NCBI GenBank assembly: GCA_913054425.1
Contig: CAJXJG010000030.1
Coordinates: 1-13,115 of the forward strand
Direction: 5' to 3'
Length of the DNA stretch: 13,115 nt
DNA from: an uncultured Fidelibacterota bacterium
GTDB taxonomy: Bacteria > Fidelibacterota > Marinisomatia > Marinisomatales > UBA8229
Part shown: piece by piece, positions 1 to 7,806 of the stretch
Position numbering within the stretch: the stretch's first letter is position 1
Layout of the letters: the number at the start of each line of letters is the position of its first letter
Notes under the pieces: model-generated
Database searches by the model: none
Told to the model about the DNA's origin: nothing
The model's input: only the letters and a program-made list of their open reading frames with translations
Position numbers and translations under genes: made by a program

Positions 1-381
1 AAATATGGTGATTTTCAATCCTTTGTTATGGCAGATATCCCTGGATTGATCGAGGGTGCCAGTAAAGGGAAAGGACTTGGGCATCAATTCCTGAGGCATA
101 TTGAAAGAAATAATGTATTGCTGTTTATGATTGATGTACTGGAAGAAAATCCTAAAGAAGTTTATGACACATTAAGGAATGAGATCTTCGATTATAATAA
201 AGAGTTAAAACTAAAACAGTATTTAGTGCTTCGTACAAAAATAGATTTAATCCATTCTTCGAAGAATGAACTAAAAAACTGGGCTGATTTTCCGGAGCCA
301 TATCTAAATATTTCATCTGTCAGTGGTTCTGGAATTCCACAATTAATTAAAGCAATAGTTGATATAATTGATGGAAAATAG
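1..381 (+). CDS. obgE: GTPase Obg/CgtA, C-terminal part (5' end outside window)
   Basis: The reading frame is open from base 1, so the gene starts upstream; 126 residues plus a TAG stop are present. Seen: the G3 motif DIPGLIEGA (residues 12-20 of the fragment), followed by GKGLGHQFLRHIER, which is highly typical of Obg; the G4 motif as RTKIDLI (TKxD instead of the commoner NKxD); and the G5 motif SSVSGSG. The protein ends right after the G domain, so the optional C-terminal OCT domain is absent. Known of the family: Obg is an essential ribosome-associated GTPase acting in 50S assembly and stress responses. The stop codon overlaps the start of dprA by 11 bases, which suggests translational coupling. 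Confidence 0.95.
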   Translation, partial: KYGDFQSFVMADIPGLIEGASKGKGLGHQFLRHIERNNVLLFMIDVLEENPKEVYDTLRNEIFDYNKELKLKQYLVLRTKIDLIHSSKNELKNWADFPEPYLNISSVSGSGIPQLIKAIVDIIDGK

Positions 382-1468
382 TGATATAGCTCCACTTATA
401 TATTTATTATATATCCAAAGAGTTGGCCCCCAAAAGGTTCGGAGCCTGGTTTCTGCTTATAGGAAACCTTCCGAAATATTTTCACTTTCCACCCGGGAAA
501 TCTGCTCCGTAGAAGGAGTAGATTTGAAAACTGCTCAGGCAATACGAAAAGCACCCCATTTTGATTTTGGTCCCGCAGAAGTTGAAAAAGCTGAAAAACT
601 GGGTGTTGAATTGGTAACCTTCTGGGATGATGAATTTCCTTTCCTCCTGCGAAAAATGTTCGACCCCCCTGTCATATTGTATCGAAAAGGTCAGCCATTG
701 AAAAAAAAAGAGGACTGTATTGCTGTGGTTGGGAGCCGTACCACAACTCCTTACGGTAGAAAAGTTGCGCAGGTTCTTGTAGGTGATCTAGTGAAATATG
801 GAATAACAATTGTGAGTGGATTAGCCCGCGGGATCGATTCCATCTCACATAAAAAAACAGTTGACTCAAAAGGAAAAACTATTGCGGTGCTTGGCAGCGG
901 AGTGGATGTTTAATATCCACCAGAAAACAGAGGATTAGCGGATAAAATTGAAGAGAATGGGTCGATTGTTTCTGAATTTCCCTTCGGCACAAAACCGGAT
1001 GCTGGAAATTTTCCCCAGCGGAACCGGATTATCAGCGGTTTGGCGCACGGGACTGTGGTAGTAGAAGCGGGAAATAGGAGCGGGGCAATTCTCACAGCAT
1101 TGAATGCAGTTGATCAAAACAGGGAGGTTTTTTCCGTTCCCGGTCGGATATTTGACAAACAGAGTTTAGGGTGCCTGAGATTGATCCGAAATGGCGCGAT
1201 TCCTGTTCAGAATGCTGAACAGATTTTAAGTCATATTGAAAATCGTTTATTTAAAACCTTGAAACCCCGGCAGGAAAATATATCCCTCGACCTTACCCGG
1301 GAAGAAAAAATTGTTGTATCAAAATTAAACCATGAACCCGTCCATATTGATGATCTTGTATCAAACACCGGGATGGAACTTACCCGCATGCTGTCAATTC
1401 TGCTGGAGTTGGAATTGAGGGGGGTGATTCAGCAATTAAGCGGAAAACAATTTGTACTGGGGGTTTGA
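371..1468 (+). pseudogene. dprA: DNA-processing protein DprA, interrupted by one in-frame stop
   Basis: Two open stretches in the same frame (371-910 and 914-1468) together encode a DprA-length protein of about 365 codons. Seen: an N-terminal helix-hairpin-helix-like region (residues 1-60), the Rossmann-fold motifs VVGSRTTTPYG, SGLARGIDSISH and VLGSGVDV, then FPQRNRIISGLAHG, VVVEAGNRSG and a C-terminal winged-helix region (about 310-365). Codon 181 (911-913) is TAA, between VLGSGVDV and YPPENRG; DprA usually has a hydrophobic residue there, and TTA (Leu) to TAA is one change. No frameshift is needed. DprA loads RecA on incoming single-stranded DNA during natural transformation. A restart at ATG 1040 would give only 142 residues lacking the front of the fold. 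ATG 371 was chosen as start over TTG 368. A sequencing error, a very recent mutation or readthrough cannot be separated here. Confidence 0.85.
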
Positions 1469-1537
1469 TTCTATTTGTTTGCTGATGGGGTGGATGCTGG
1501 GTAATTTTAATCCTGTAAATTTGAAGAGATCAGAAAT

Positions 1538-1626
1538 GGAGAGGTGGCCGAGCTGGCTGAAGGCGCTCGCCTGCTAAGTGAGTTTCCGTCAAAAGCGGAA
1601 CGAGGGTTCGAATCCCTCCCTCTCCG
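1538..1626 (+). tRNA. tRNA-Ser (anticodon GCU)
   Basis: The acceptor stem GGAGAGG (1538-1544) pairs with CCTCTCC (1619-1625), with discriminator G at 1626. The anticodon stem CTCGC/GTGAG encloses loop CTGCTAA, giving anticodon GCT at 1573-1575, which reads AGC/AGU serine codons. The long variable arm TTCCG...CGGAA (1584-1600) is the class II feature expected of tRNA-Ser. The T arm is GAGGG-TTCGAAT-CCCTC. CCA is not encoded; the base after the discriminator starts CTTTTC, so CCA must be added after transcription. Confidence 0.97.
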
Positions 1627-1643
1627 CTTTTCTACATTTACTT

Positions 1644-1661
1644 TGCTCATTTCGATGAGCA
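1644..1661. other. Perfect stem-loop with TTCG tetraloop downstream of the tRNA
   Basis: TGCTCAT-TTCG-ATGAGCA forms a perfect 7-bp stem closed by a TTCG tetraloop, starting 18 bases after the tRNA. No T-tract follows on either strand, so it is not a standard intrinsic terminator. It may mark or protect the 3' end of the tRNA precursor, but this is a guess. The remaining bases up to 1857 hold no other feature I can support. Confidence 0.35.
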
Positions 1662-1857
1662 GGCTCATAAATACCACTTAAAGAAGGATGGGAGAAGATG
1701 TGCTAATAATACCATTTTCTGAGTTCTTTTTTCCCAATACGTTCAAACCCTTTTTATTGATTTGCTTAAAGAGCGGATAGTAATATCAGCCACTTTATGA
1801 GTGAATTAATTTTCCTATTAAACTCAATATCCCATTTTGATACACATAAAACGTAGC

Positions 1858-4800
1858 ATGGAAAAAATGATTGTCATTCTGCGCCGGATCTCAACCCGAT
1901 TCGCTTTAGGTTTCCTTAGTGTTCTTTTCCTGTGTAATTCTCTTTATGGTCAATGTGATGATGGATATTTGGAAATTGACGAAGATTGTTACTGGGAAAA
2001 AGATATATATTTTCTTCAAAGCTTTATTGATGGCAGCGAAGATTTTTTGGATGTGGATATGGATGACAATGATGATGGAATGATTTCACCATTGGAATTG
2101 GGAGTTCAAACCTGGAATGGAAAAGGTAGATTAACATCTTTATTTTGTTCTAACAGGGGACTAACAGGTGAAATTCCGGAATCAATCATCAACCTTGATA
2201 AACTGTACTGGTTGTTATTGTCGGATAACCAGATAACTGGTACAATACCTGAGAAAATCGGGAATCTTGCCAATTTAATTAAGTTGGATTTACAGTGGAA
2301 TGAGATCGAAGGGAGTATTCCCAGGAGTATTGAAAAATTACGTATGCTGCAGCATCTGGATTTATCCTTCAATCAATTGACAGGTTCAATTCCGGATGGT
2401 ATTGGAAATCTTACCAATTTGAAAAAATTATTATTAAGCGACAATCAATTGACAGGTTCAATTCCGGATGGTATTGAGAATCTTACCGGTTTGAAAAAAT
2501 TTTTATTAAATGACAATCAATTAGGAGGCACTATCCCGAATAGCCTTTGTGAATTAGATCTTGATTGGGATGTGGTCTCCAGAGTGAACTTGACCAATAA
2601 CAATCTTTGTCCTCAGTATCCAGTTTGCGTGGAACTTGTCATGGGAGATCAGGATACTTCAGCCTGTGTAGATTTGAGTGATATACAGACTATTCTTCCC
2701 ATATCCGAAGCAAAAGAAATTCCACTCTCTGAAATTGAAAGCAGTGAAATTATTGATAGTTTACTTGTTCAGAGTAAAGTCCCAGTTGAAGTAGAAGCAA
2801 AAGAAACGGAGGAGACACAAACCACGGCGCCAGCGGTAGAAGTGGCAGTCGAAAAAGCAAGAAATAAAGCAGAACGAGCAGTAGCGGCAGCGGCAAGAGC
2901 ATTGGAAGAAGTAGAAGAAGTGGCGGATGATGCGGAAAAAGCAAGGGAAGCCGCAGAACAAGCGGCAATAGAGGCAGTGCTGGCAGCAGAACAAGCAAGA
3001 GAAGTGGCTGATGAAGCAATAAAAGCAAGAATAGCAGCAGAACAAGCAGTAGCAGCAGCAAAAGCGGTAGCAGCAAAAGCCAGACAAGAACCGCAACCTA
3101 AGTTGAAGACGAAAGGAATTACTGCAGATGAAGCAGTAACCCAGGAAGTTGCACATCAGGAAAAAATTGATGAATTAGAATCAAATACTTCACGGCTTTC
3201 AAATATAGAGATTGATGAATTGGTCGAAGAGGGGTTGTTAACAGCAGAGCAAGGAAAAGATGCGAGGAAATATCGTAATTCAAAAGGAACTGAAGTAGCA
3301 GAAGTTATAAAGCAGAATCAGGAAGCCCAGCACACCGAAGCAGAAGCTGCGGCATTGGATCCTTACCAGGAAAAAATTGATGAATTAGAATCAAATACTT
3401 CACGGCTTTCAAATACAGAGATAGATCAATTAGTCGAAGACGGCTTGTTAACTGCAGAGCAAGGTAAAAAGGAAAAAAAATATCGTAATTCAAAAGGAAC
3501 TGAAGTAGCAGAAGTTATAAAGCAGAATCAGGAAGCCCAGCACACCGAAGCAGAAGCTGCGGCATTGGATCCTTACCAGGAAAAAATTGATGAATTAGAA
3601 TCAAATACTTCACGGCTTTCAAATACAGAGATAGATCAATTAGTCGAAGACGGCTTGTTAACTGCAGAGCAAGGTAAAAAGGAAAAAAAATATCGTAATT
3701 CAAAAGGAACTGAAGTAGCAGAGGTTATAAAACGAAATCAGACGGCTCAGCAAGTCATAGGAGAAGCAGCAGAAGAAGCAAGGGAAGAGGCGGAACAGGC
3801 AATTGCGGCAGCAGAAGCGATAGAGGAAGAGGCAGAACAAGCAGCCCAAGCTGCAGAATTGGCAGCAGAAACATTAGAAACAGCAGAAGAAGAGGCGGAG
3901 GATGCGGAAAAAGCAAGAGTAGAGGCGGAACAGGCAGCAACAGCGGCAGGAGAGGTTGCAGAAACAGCAAAACAGGCGGTAGAGGCAGCAGAACAGGCAG
4001 CCCAAGCGGCAGAAAAAGTAGCAGCAGAAGAGGAAAAACCAGCGGTAGCGGATGCAGTTTTAGCAAAAGTAATATCCGAGGTAAAAAAGACCGAACCGGA
4101 AGAAAGCCTATTCGAACCAGAAGTGATTGAACCGCCCAGTGTGCCTGTCTTATCCGAACCTGAAATTGTTCCAATTACGAAAAAAGTTGAAAGTGAAAGT
4201 GGTGACATTATCCAACCGGCAGGGGAAGTAGAATTACTTTCAGGGAGCGTAGAAGCGGATCAAATCCTACCTGAAACATTTCGGGAAAATGATATTCGGT
4301 TCCTCCAGGATTTAATTGACAAAAACCTTGATACATTCAGTGTAGAAATGGATAAAAATGGTGATGGAATACTTGGGCCGCTTGAAATCGGAATTCAAAC
4401 CTGGAGAAATGGAAGATTAACTTCATTTGATTTCGCGAACGTGGAATTAACCGGGAATATTCCCGAAAGCATTGGCGGATTATCCCAGCTGGAAAGACTG
4501 GCATTGTACTCAAATACACTGACGGGAGAAATCCCGGAAAGTATAGGGAATTTGATTCATCTGGAGGTTTTATATTTACACGATAATCAATTAACCGGAA
4601 GCATTCCAGAACGTATTGGAAACTTGTCTTCATTGAAAAGATTGTATTTGAATTCAAATCAGTTGGTTGGAAATATTCCCAAAAGTATGGGAAAATTGGT
4701 AGGTCTTGAGAGATTAATTATTTATGACAATAATTTAACCGGTCCGATTCCTAAAAGTATAGGTAACTTAATTGACCTGGAGCGGTTATCACTTTTTTCA

Positions 4801-6063
4801 AACCAGCTGACTGATGGTATCCCGGAAGGTATCGGCTACTTATTCAATCTTGAATATTTACACGTAAATGATAATAAATTATCGGGGGAAATCCCAGATG
4901 TCATTTGTGACCTGACTATTGATTGGGCTTCCGCAACCCACTTTGATATTTCCAATAATCAATTGTGTCCGTCATATCCCGCCTGTATAGAAACTGTAAC
5001 AGGCTTTCAGGATACAACTAATTGTACGAAATGCGACAATGGATTTGTGTATATAAATAGGGATTGTTACTGGGAAAAAGATATTGAGTTTCTTCAGGAA
5101 TTAATTGATAACGCCCAATCGGGTTTAAAACCTCCGCCAAATGATTTATCTCCTGTTGAATTAGGAGAACAGACCTGGAAAGATGGTCGTCTTATAAGTT
5201 TATGCAGTTCTATCTCACCAAAAGGAGGGTGTGTTGTAGATTACGAATTGAGCGGTCACATTCCGGAAAATATTGGTGAGGTTTCAGAACTAATTAGCCT
5301 TGTTCTGCCTCTAAACGAGTTGAATGGGAGAATTCCTGAAGCGATTGGGAATCTTAAAAACCTCAAAATTTTATCATTGGAATGGAATGAGCTTTCGGGG
5401 AAAATACCCAGGGGAATTGGAGCTTTAGCCAGCCTGGAAAAATTGGAAGTACAGAAAAATCAATTTACTGGAGCTATTCCGGAGAGTATTGGAAATCTTG
5501 TACATCTTAAATCCTTATCCCTGAATGACAATCAATTAACCGGAAGCATTCCTGATGATATCGGTGAATTAGTAAATCTAACCGTATTAAATTTAAGTGA
5601 GAATAAACTAACGGGCACTATTCCGGAAAGTATGGGAAACCTGGCTGAACTTAAGTCCCTGGATTTATTTTATAATCAATTAACGGGAAATATCCCGGAG
5701 GATATTGGATATATAGACAGTCTGGAAGTCCTCAGCCTGCATTCCAATCAACTCAACGGAGAAATTCCGGAGAGTATTGGAAATCTAGAGAAACTGATAC
5801 TTTTGGATTTGCATGCAAATAAATTAACGGGCTTAATCCCGGAGAGTATTGGAGATTTGCCCAAATTAACAAGCTTAAAATTACACCAAAACGAACTCGG
5901 CGGAGAAATTCCTGAAACTATTTGTAATTTGGTAAATTTAACGTTTGCGTTGGAAGATGAACATAAAGTATCCGGCATTTTTGATAATAAACTTTGTCCA
6001 CCTTACCCAACCTGTATTGAAGATTTTATCGGTGAACAGGATACGAATAATTGCGAAGAGTGA
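1858..6063 (+). CDS. Secreted three-module leucine-rich-repeat protein with Ala-rich helical linker
   Basis: A 1401-residue protein. A signal peptide (about 1-31, SLYG|QC) precedes module 1: a cysteine cap, an EF-hand-like loop D69-x-N-x-D-G-x-I-x-x-x-E80, five 24-residue LRRs of the type LTGxIPexIGNLxxLxxLxLxxNQ (102-221), and a cap with C251, C257, C270. Next come an Ala/Glu-rich helix (about 310-411), three 70-residue repeats (435-about 626) and a second Ala-rich helix (about 637-731). Module 2 has EF-hand loop D832-E843, six LRRs (864-1007) and cap C1037, C1043, C1056. Module 3 starts with CDNGFVYINRDCYWEKD, has no calcium loop, and carries nine LRRs (1131-1346) plus a cap ending at C1399. 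The role is inferred only as exported or surface binding, for example adhesion. No T9SS domain or transmembrane anchor is seen. Start: ATG 1858; ATG 1867 is equally possible, TTG 1837 less so. Confidence 0.9.
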   Translation: MEKMIVILRRISTRFALGFLSVLFLCNSLYGQCDDGYLEIDEDCYWEKDIYFLQSFIDGSEDFLDVDMDDNDDGMISPLELGVQTWNGKGRLTSLFCSNRGLTGEIPESIINLDKLYWLLLSDNQITGTIPEKIGNLANLIKLDLQWNEIEGSIPRSIEKLRMLQHLDLSFNQLTGSIPDGIGNLTNLKKLLLSDNQLTGSIPDGIENLTGLKKFLLNDNQLGGTIPNSLCELDLDWDVVSRVNLTNNNLCPQYPVCVELVMGDQDTSACVDLSDIQTILPISEAKEIPLSEIESSEIIDSLLVQSKVPVEVEAKETEETQTTAPAVEVAVEKARNKAERAVAAAARALEEVEEVADDAEKAREAAEQAAIEAVLAAEQAREVADEAIKARIAAEQAVAAAKAVAAKARQEPQPKLKTKGITADEAVTQEVAHQEKIDELESNTSRLSNIEIDELVEEGLLTAEQGKDARKYRNSKGTEVAEVIKQNQEAQHTEAEAAALDPYQEKIDELESNTSRLSNTEIDQLVEDGLLTAEQGKKEKKYRNSKGTEVAEVIKQNQEAQHTEAEAAALDPYQEKIDELESNTSRLSNTEIDQLVEDGLLTAEQGKKEKKYRNSKGTEVAEVIKRNQTAQQVIGEAAEEAREEAEQAIAAAEAIEEEAEQAAQAAELAAETLETAEEEAEDAEKARVEAEQAATAAGEVAETAKQAVEAAEQAAQAAEKVAAEEEKPAVADAVLAKVISEVKKTEPEESLFEPEVIEPPSVPVLSEPEIVPITKKVESESGDIIQPAGEVELLSGSVEADQILPETFRENDIRFLQDLIDKNLDTFSVEMDKNGDGILGPLEIGIQTWRNGRLTSFDFANVELTGNIPESIGGLSQLERLALYSNTLTGEIPESIGNLIHLEVLYLHDNQLTGSIPERIGNLSSLKRLYLNSNQLVGNIPKSMGKLVGLERLIIYDNNLTGPIPKSIGNLIDLERLSLFSNQLTDGIPEGIGYLFNLEYLHVNDNKLSGEIPDVICDLTIDWASATHFDISNNQLCPSYPACIETVTGFQDTTNCTKCDNGFVYINRDCYWEKDIEFLQELIDNAQSGLKPPPNDLSPVELGEQTWKDGRLISLCSSISPKGGCVVDYELSGHIPENIGEVSELISLVLPLNELNGRIPEAIGNLKNLKILSLEWNELSGKIPRGIGALASLEKLEVQKNQFTGAIPESIGNLVHLKSLSLNDNQLTGSIPDDIGELVNLTVLNLSENKLTGTIPESMGNLAELKSLDLFYNQLTGNIPEDIGYIDSLEVLSLHSNQLNGEIPESIGNLEKLILLDLHANKLTGLIPESIGDLPKLTSLKLHQNELGGEIPETICNLVNLTFALEDEHKVSGIFDNKLCPPYPTCIEDFIGEQDTNNCEE
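2371..2514 (+). repeat. Two adjacent 72-bp LRR-coding repeats
   Basis: Bases 2371-2442 and 2443-2514 match at about 65 of 72 positions by eye. Each encodes one 24-residue LRR (N-Q-LTGSIPDGI...). Their similarity is much higher than that among other LRRs of the gene, which suggests that this module grew recently by unequal exchange. Confidence 0.8.
3160..3780 (+). repeat. Three tandem 210-bp repeats inside the LRR protein gene
   Basis: Units begin at 3160, 3370 and 3580 with GAAAAAATTGATGAATTAG and encode 70 residues each, with cores such as KIDELESNTSRLS, LVEDGLLTAEQGK and YRNSKGTEVAEVIK. Bases 3268-3512 are identical to 3478-3722 (245 bp at offset 210), including synonymous sites. The first unit is diverged at its start and the third at its end, as expected when one in-frame tandem duplication arose recently from an older two-unit array. 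I do not recognise the 70-residue domain; it looks helical and charged. Confidence 0.92.
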
Positions 6064-6161
6064 TTTTAGCTGGTTGATCCATTATTTCTTCTAAATAGGA
6101 TTATCGTTTTTATGATTACCTCCAGTTGGAAAATCCGGTAGGTAACTGAATAATTCCTGTG

Positions 6162-6824
6162 ATGAAACAATGTTGTATCTGGAATTATATCATTCTTCTT
6201 TTCCTTAATTTCTTGTCTTTTGAATTCCTTTTTTCACAGAATGTTGTCTATCCCCCGGAGTGGAAAGAACTTTTCAGCGATTCCGGGTGGGTCATTGTTA
6301 GGGAAGAAGAACGAATTAAAGTTTATGAAAAACCAATTTCCATTTCACCAGTTCCTTCAATTCGGGTTGAATTAAGCACAAGTGTTTCCCTGAATGCATT
6401 ATTAAATGTTGCCTGGACAGTAGATCAATATCCGGAAACTCTTCCCAGCGCCTATACGGAAAAAGCAGGGTTTCATCATCGCAACAGCGCTCAGTATCAG
6501 CAGGGGTGGCAGATTATTGATATTCCCTTTTTATCGCCGCGGTTGTATCAATTTGATCACATTCGTCGTCCGTCAAGAATTGACTGGATAAGCGCTCAAT
6601 TTAACCGGCCAACAGATTTTCCAGAGCAATTAATCATCCCACCGGTGAACTTTGGGAGTTGGGAAGTAATGGAATCTGAGGGAGAAAGCAAGTTGATTTA
6701 TAGAGTATGTACCGATCCAGGGGGAATTGTTCCAGCCTGGATTATGAAAATAGCCAGTAGAAAATATATTCCTCATATGCTATTAGAGCTGGAAGAAGCA
6801 GCTCTGCACGAAATTGAGAAATAA
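6162..6824 (+). CDS. Exported START-like (SRPBCC fold) lipid-binding domain protein
   Basis: A 220-residue protein with a hydrophobic N-terminal signal (about 1-26, ending FLFSQ). The rest resembles a START/SRPBCC domain: residues 41-60 (GWVIVREEERIKVYEKP) match the usual START opening, and residues 185-212 (DPGGIVPAWIMKIASRKYIP) match the family's last strand and C-terminal helix, where D-x-GG-x-xP-x-W is typical. Family members bind lipids or other hydrophobic ligands in a cavity; the ligand here is unknown. The signal peptide implies a periplasmic or outer-membrane location. It is first in a run of four closely spaced genes (19 bases to the next). ATG 6162 was chosen over GTG 6159; no clear Shine-Dalgarno is seen. 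Signal cleavage could instead be absent, leaving an N-terminal anchor. Confidence 0.75.
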   Translation: MKQCCIWNYIILLFLNFLSFEFLFSQNVVYPPEWKELFSDSGWVIVREEERIKVYEKPISISPVPSIRVELSTSVSLNALLNVAWTVDQYPETLPSAYTEKAGFHHRNSAQYQQGWQIIDIPFLSPRLYQFDHIRRPSRIDWISAQFNRPTDFPEQLIIPPVNFGSWEVMESEGESKLIYRVCTDPGGIVPAWIMKIASRKYIPHMLLELEEAALHEIEK

Positions 6825-6843
6825 AAAATATTAAATAGCAGTA

Positions 6844-7338
6844 ATGACAATAGTTGGAATTATCCTTAGCGTTCTGATTGCTGTGTGTGTCACCTGGCTT
6901 GGAATTCCCGGAACTTTTCTTATTGCTGTCGCAGCGCTGATTTGGGGAGGGCTGACCGATTTTCATTTAATTACGATTGGAGTTATTTTGGTTTTATTCG
7001 GAGTTTCCATCCTCCTTGAGATCACGGAATTATTATTAGGAGGGCTTGCGGCCCGGTATTGCGGAGCCAGCAGGCGGTCTGCTGTCTGTTCGATTATCGG
7101 CGGAATTCTGGGAACGATCATTGGTGCCGGAGTTTTGTTTTTAATTGGAGCATTTGCGGGATTATTGGCAGGCTCATACCTGGGTGCTTTTCTCAGTGAA
7201 GCCATGTCGGGAAAATCAATTTCGGAATCAAACCGGGTTGCGCTGGGTACTGTTTTAGGGAATGTAGCAAGCAAAGGAATCAAATCAACCGCTGTTATTC
7301 TCATGGGAATTTGGATATTTACAATCGTTACACCATAA
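6844..7338 (+). CDS. DUF456 family integral membrane protein
   Basis: 164 residues, almost entirely hydrophobic and glycine-rich. Seen: about four to five membrane segments, an early LGIPGT motif (residues 19-24) matching the family's LPGT, a central GASRRSAVCSIIGGILG region (about 75-91), and a final hydrophobic segment (about 147-162). These features and the length fit DUF456, whose function is not known. It sits 19 bases after the START-like gene and 32 bases before the yjbQ-like gene, so co-transcription is likely. The pairing with an exported lipid-binding-type protein could point to an envelope role, but that is inference. Confidence 0.85.
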   Translation: MTIVGIILSVLIAVCVTWLGIPGTFLIAVAALIWGGLTDFHLITIGVILVLFGVSILLEITELLLGGLAARYCGASRRSAVCSIIGGILGTIIGAGVLFLIGAFAGLLAGSYLGAFLSEAMSGKSISESNRVALGTVLGNVASKGIKSTAVILMGIWIFTIVTP

Positions 7339-7356
7339 CTTAACTAATTGAATAAC

Positions 7357-7363
7357 AGGAGGG
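7357..7363 (+). promoter_or_regulatory. Strong Shine-Dalgarno site for the yjbQ-like gene
   Basis: AGGAGGG lies 7 bases before ATG 7371. It is the only near-perfect ribosome-binding site in the window, while most neighbours have weak or no such site, which suggests strong translation of this gene and fixes its start. Confidence 0.85.
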
Positions 7364-7370
7364 AAACATA

Positions 7371-7790
7371 ATGAAGTCATTTCACAAAGAACTCTGGTTT
7401 GAGATTCCGACCCGGATGGATTTTGTTAATATCAGTGAAGATGTACAAACAGCTGTGGTTGAAAGCCAAATCAAAGAAGGACTTTGCCTTGTGAACGCTA
7501 TGCACATTACTGCATCGGTATTTATCAATGATGATGAACCGGGGCTGCTTAGGGATTATAAGAAATGGCTGGAGGACCTGGCACCCCATGCACCTCTCTC
7601 CCGGTATGACCACAATTTGACGGGAGAAGATAATGGAGATGCACATCATAAACGGCAAATTATGGGGAGAGAAGTGGTGGTAGCAGTCACGGAAGGACGG
7701 CTTCATTTTGGCACCTGGGAACAAATTTTCTATGGAGAATTTGACGGACGTAGGAAAAAACGAGTTTTAGTGAAAATTATCGGAGAATAA
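7371..7790 (+). CDS. yjbQ: YjbQ/UPF0047 family protein
   Basis: 139 residues, the full family length. Diagnostic blocks are present in order: HITASVFINDDEPGLLRDY (45-63), HNLTGEDNGDAHHKRQIMGR (81-100) and GTWEQIFYGEFDGRRKKR (114-131), ending KIIGE. Conserved H45, H81 and H92 and the acidic D87-D90 region are likely active-site or metal ligands. The E. coli homologue has weak thiamine-phosphate synthase activity, which gives the family its name 'secondary thiamine-phosphate synthase'; the physiological role is unsettled. The protein is cytoplasmic (no signal). The SDR gene starts 16 bases downstream, so the two are probably co-translated from one message. Confidence 0.95.
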   Translation: MKSFHKELWFEIPTRMDFVNISEDVQTAVVESQIKEGLCLVNAMHITASVFINDDEPGLLRDYKKWLEDLAPHAPLSRYDHNLTGEDNGDAHHKRQIMGREVVVAVTEGRLHFGTWEQIFYGEFDGRRKKRVLVKIIGE

Positions 7791-7796
7791 ATTGAA

Positions 7797-7802
7797 AGAG
7801 GA
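7797..7802 (+). promoter_or_regulatory. Shine-Dalgarno site that fixes the SDR start
   Basis: AGAGGA ends 4 bases before ATG 7807. It falls inside the longer open frame that begins at TTG 7792, so it favours ATG 7807 as the true start of the dehydrogenase. Confidence 0.7.
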
Positions 7803-7806
7803 AACT

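Noticed and set aside
3305..3703. Two identical minus-strand 62-residue frames
   Set aside because: They are shadows of the duplicated 210-bp coding unit, so their identity follows from the plus-strand duplication.
3160..3780. Tandem repeats as a CRISPR array or satellite
   Set aside because: The 210-bp units are in frame, encode 70 residues each, and have no spacers of unrelated sequence.
2750..4208. Long minus-strand open frames opposite the Ala/Glu-rich coding region
   Set aside because: They encode Leu- or Cys/Phe-rich or Ser/Ala-rich low-complexity proteins that are mirror images of GCA/GAA/GCG codons on the plus strand; no start site or family match.
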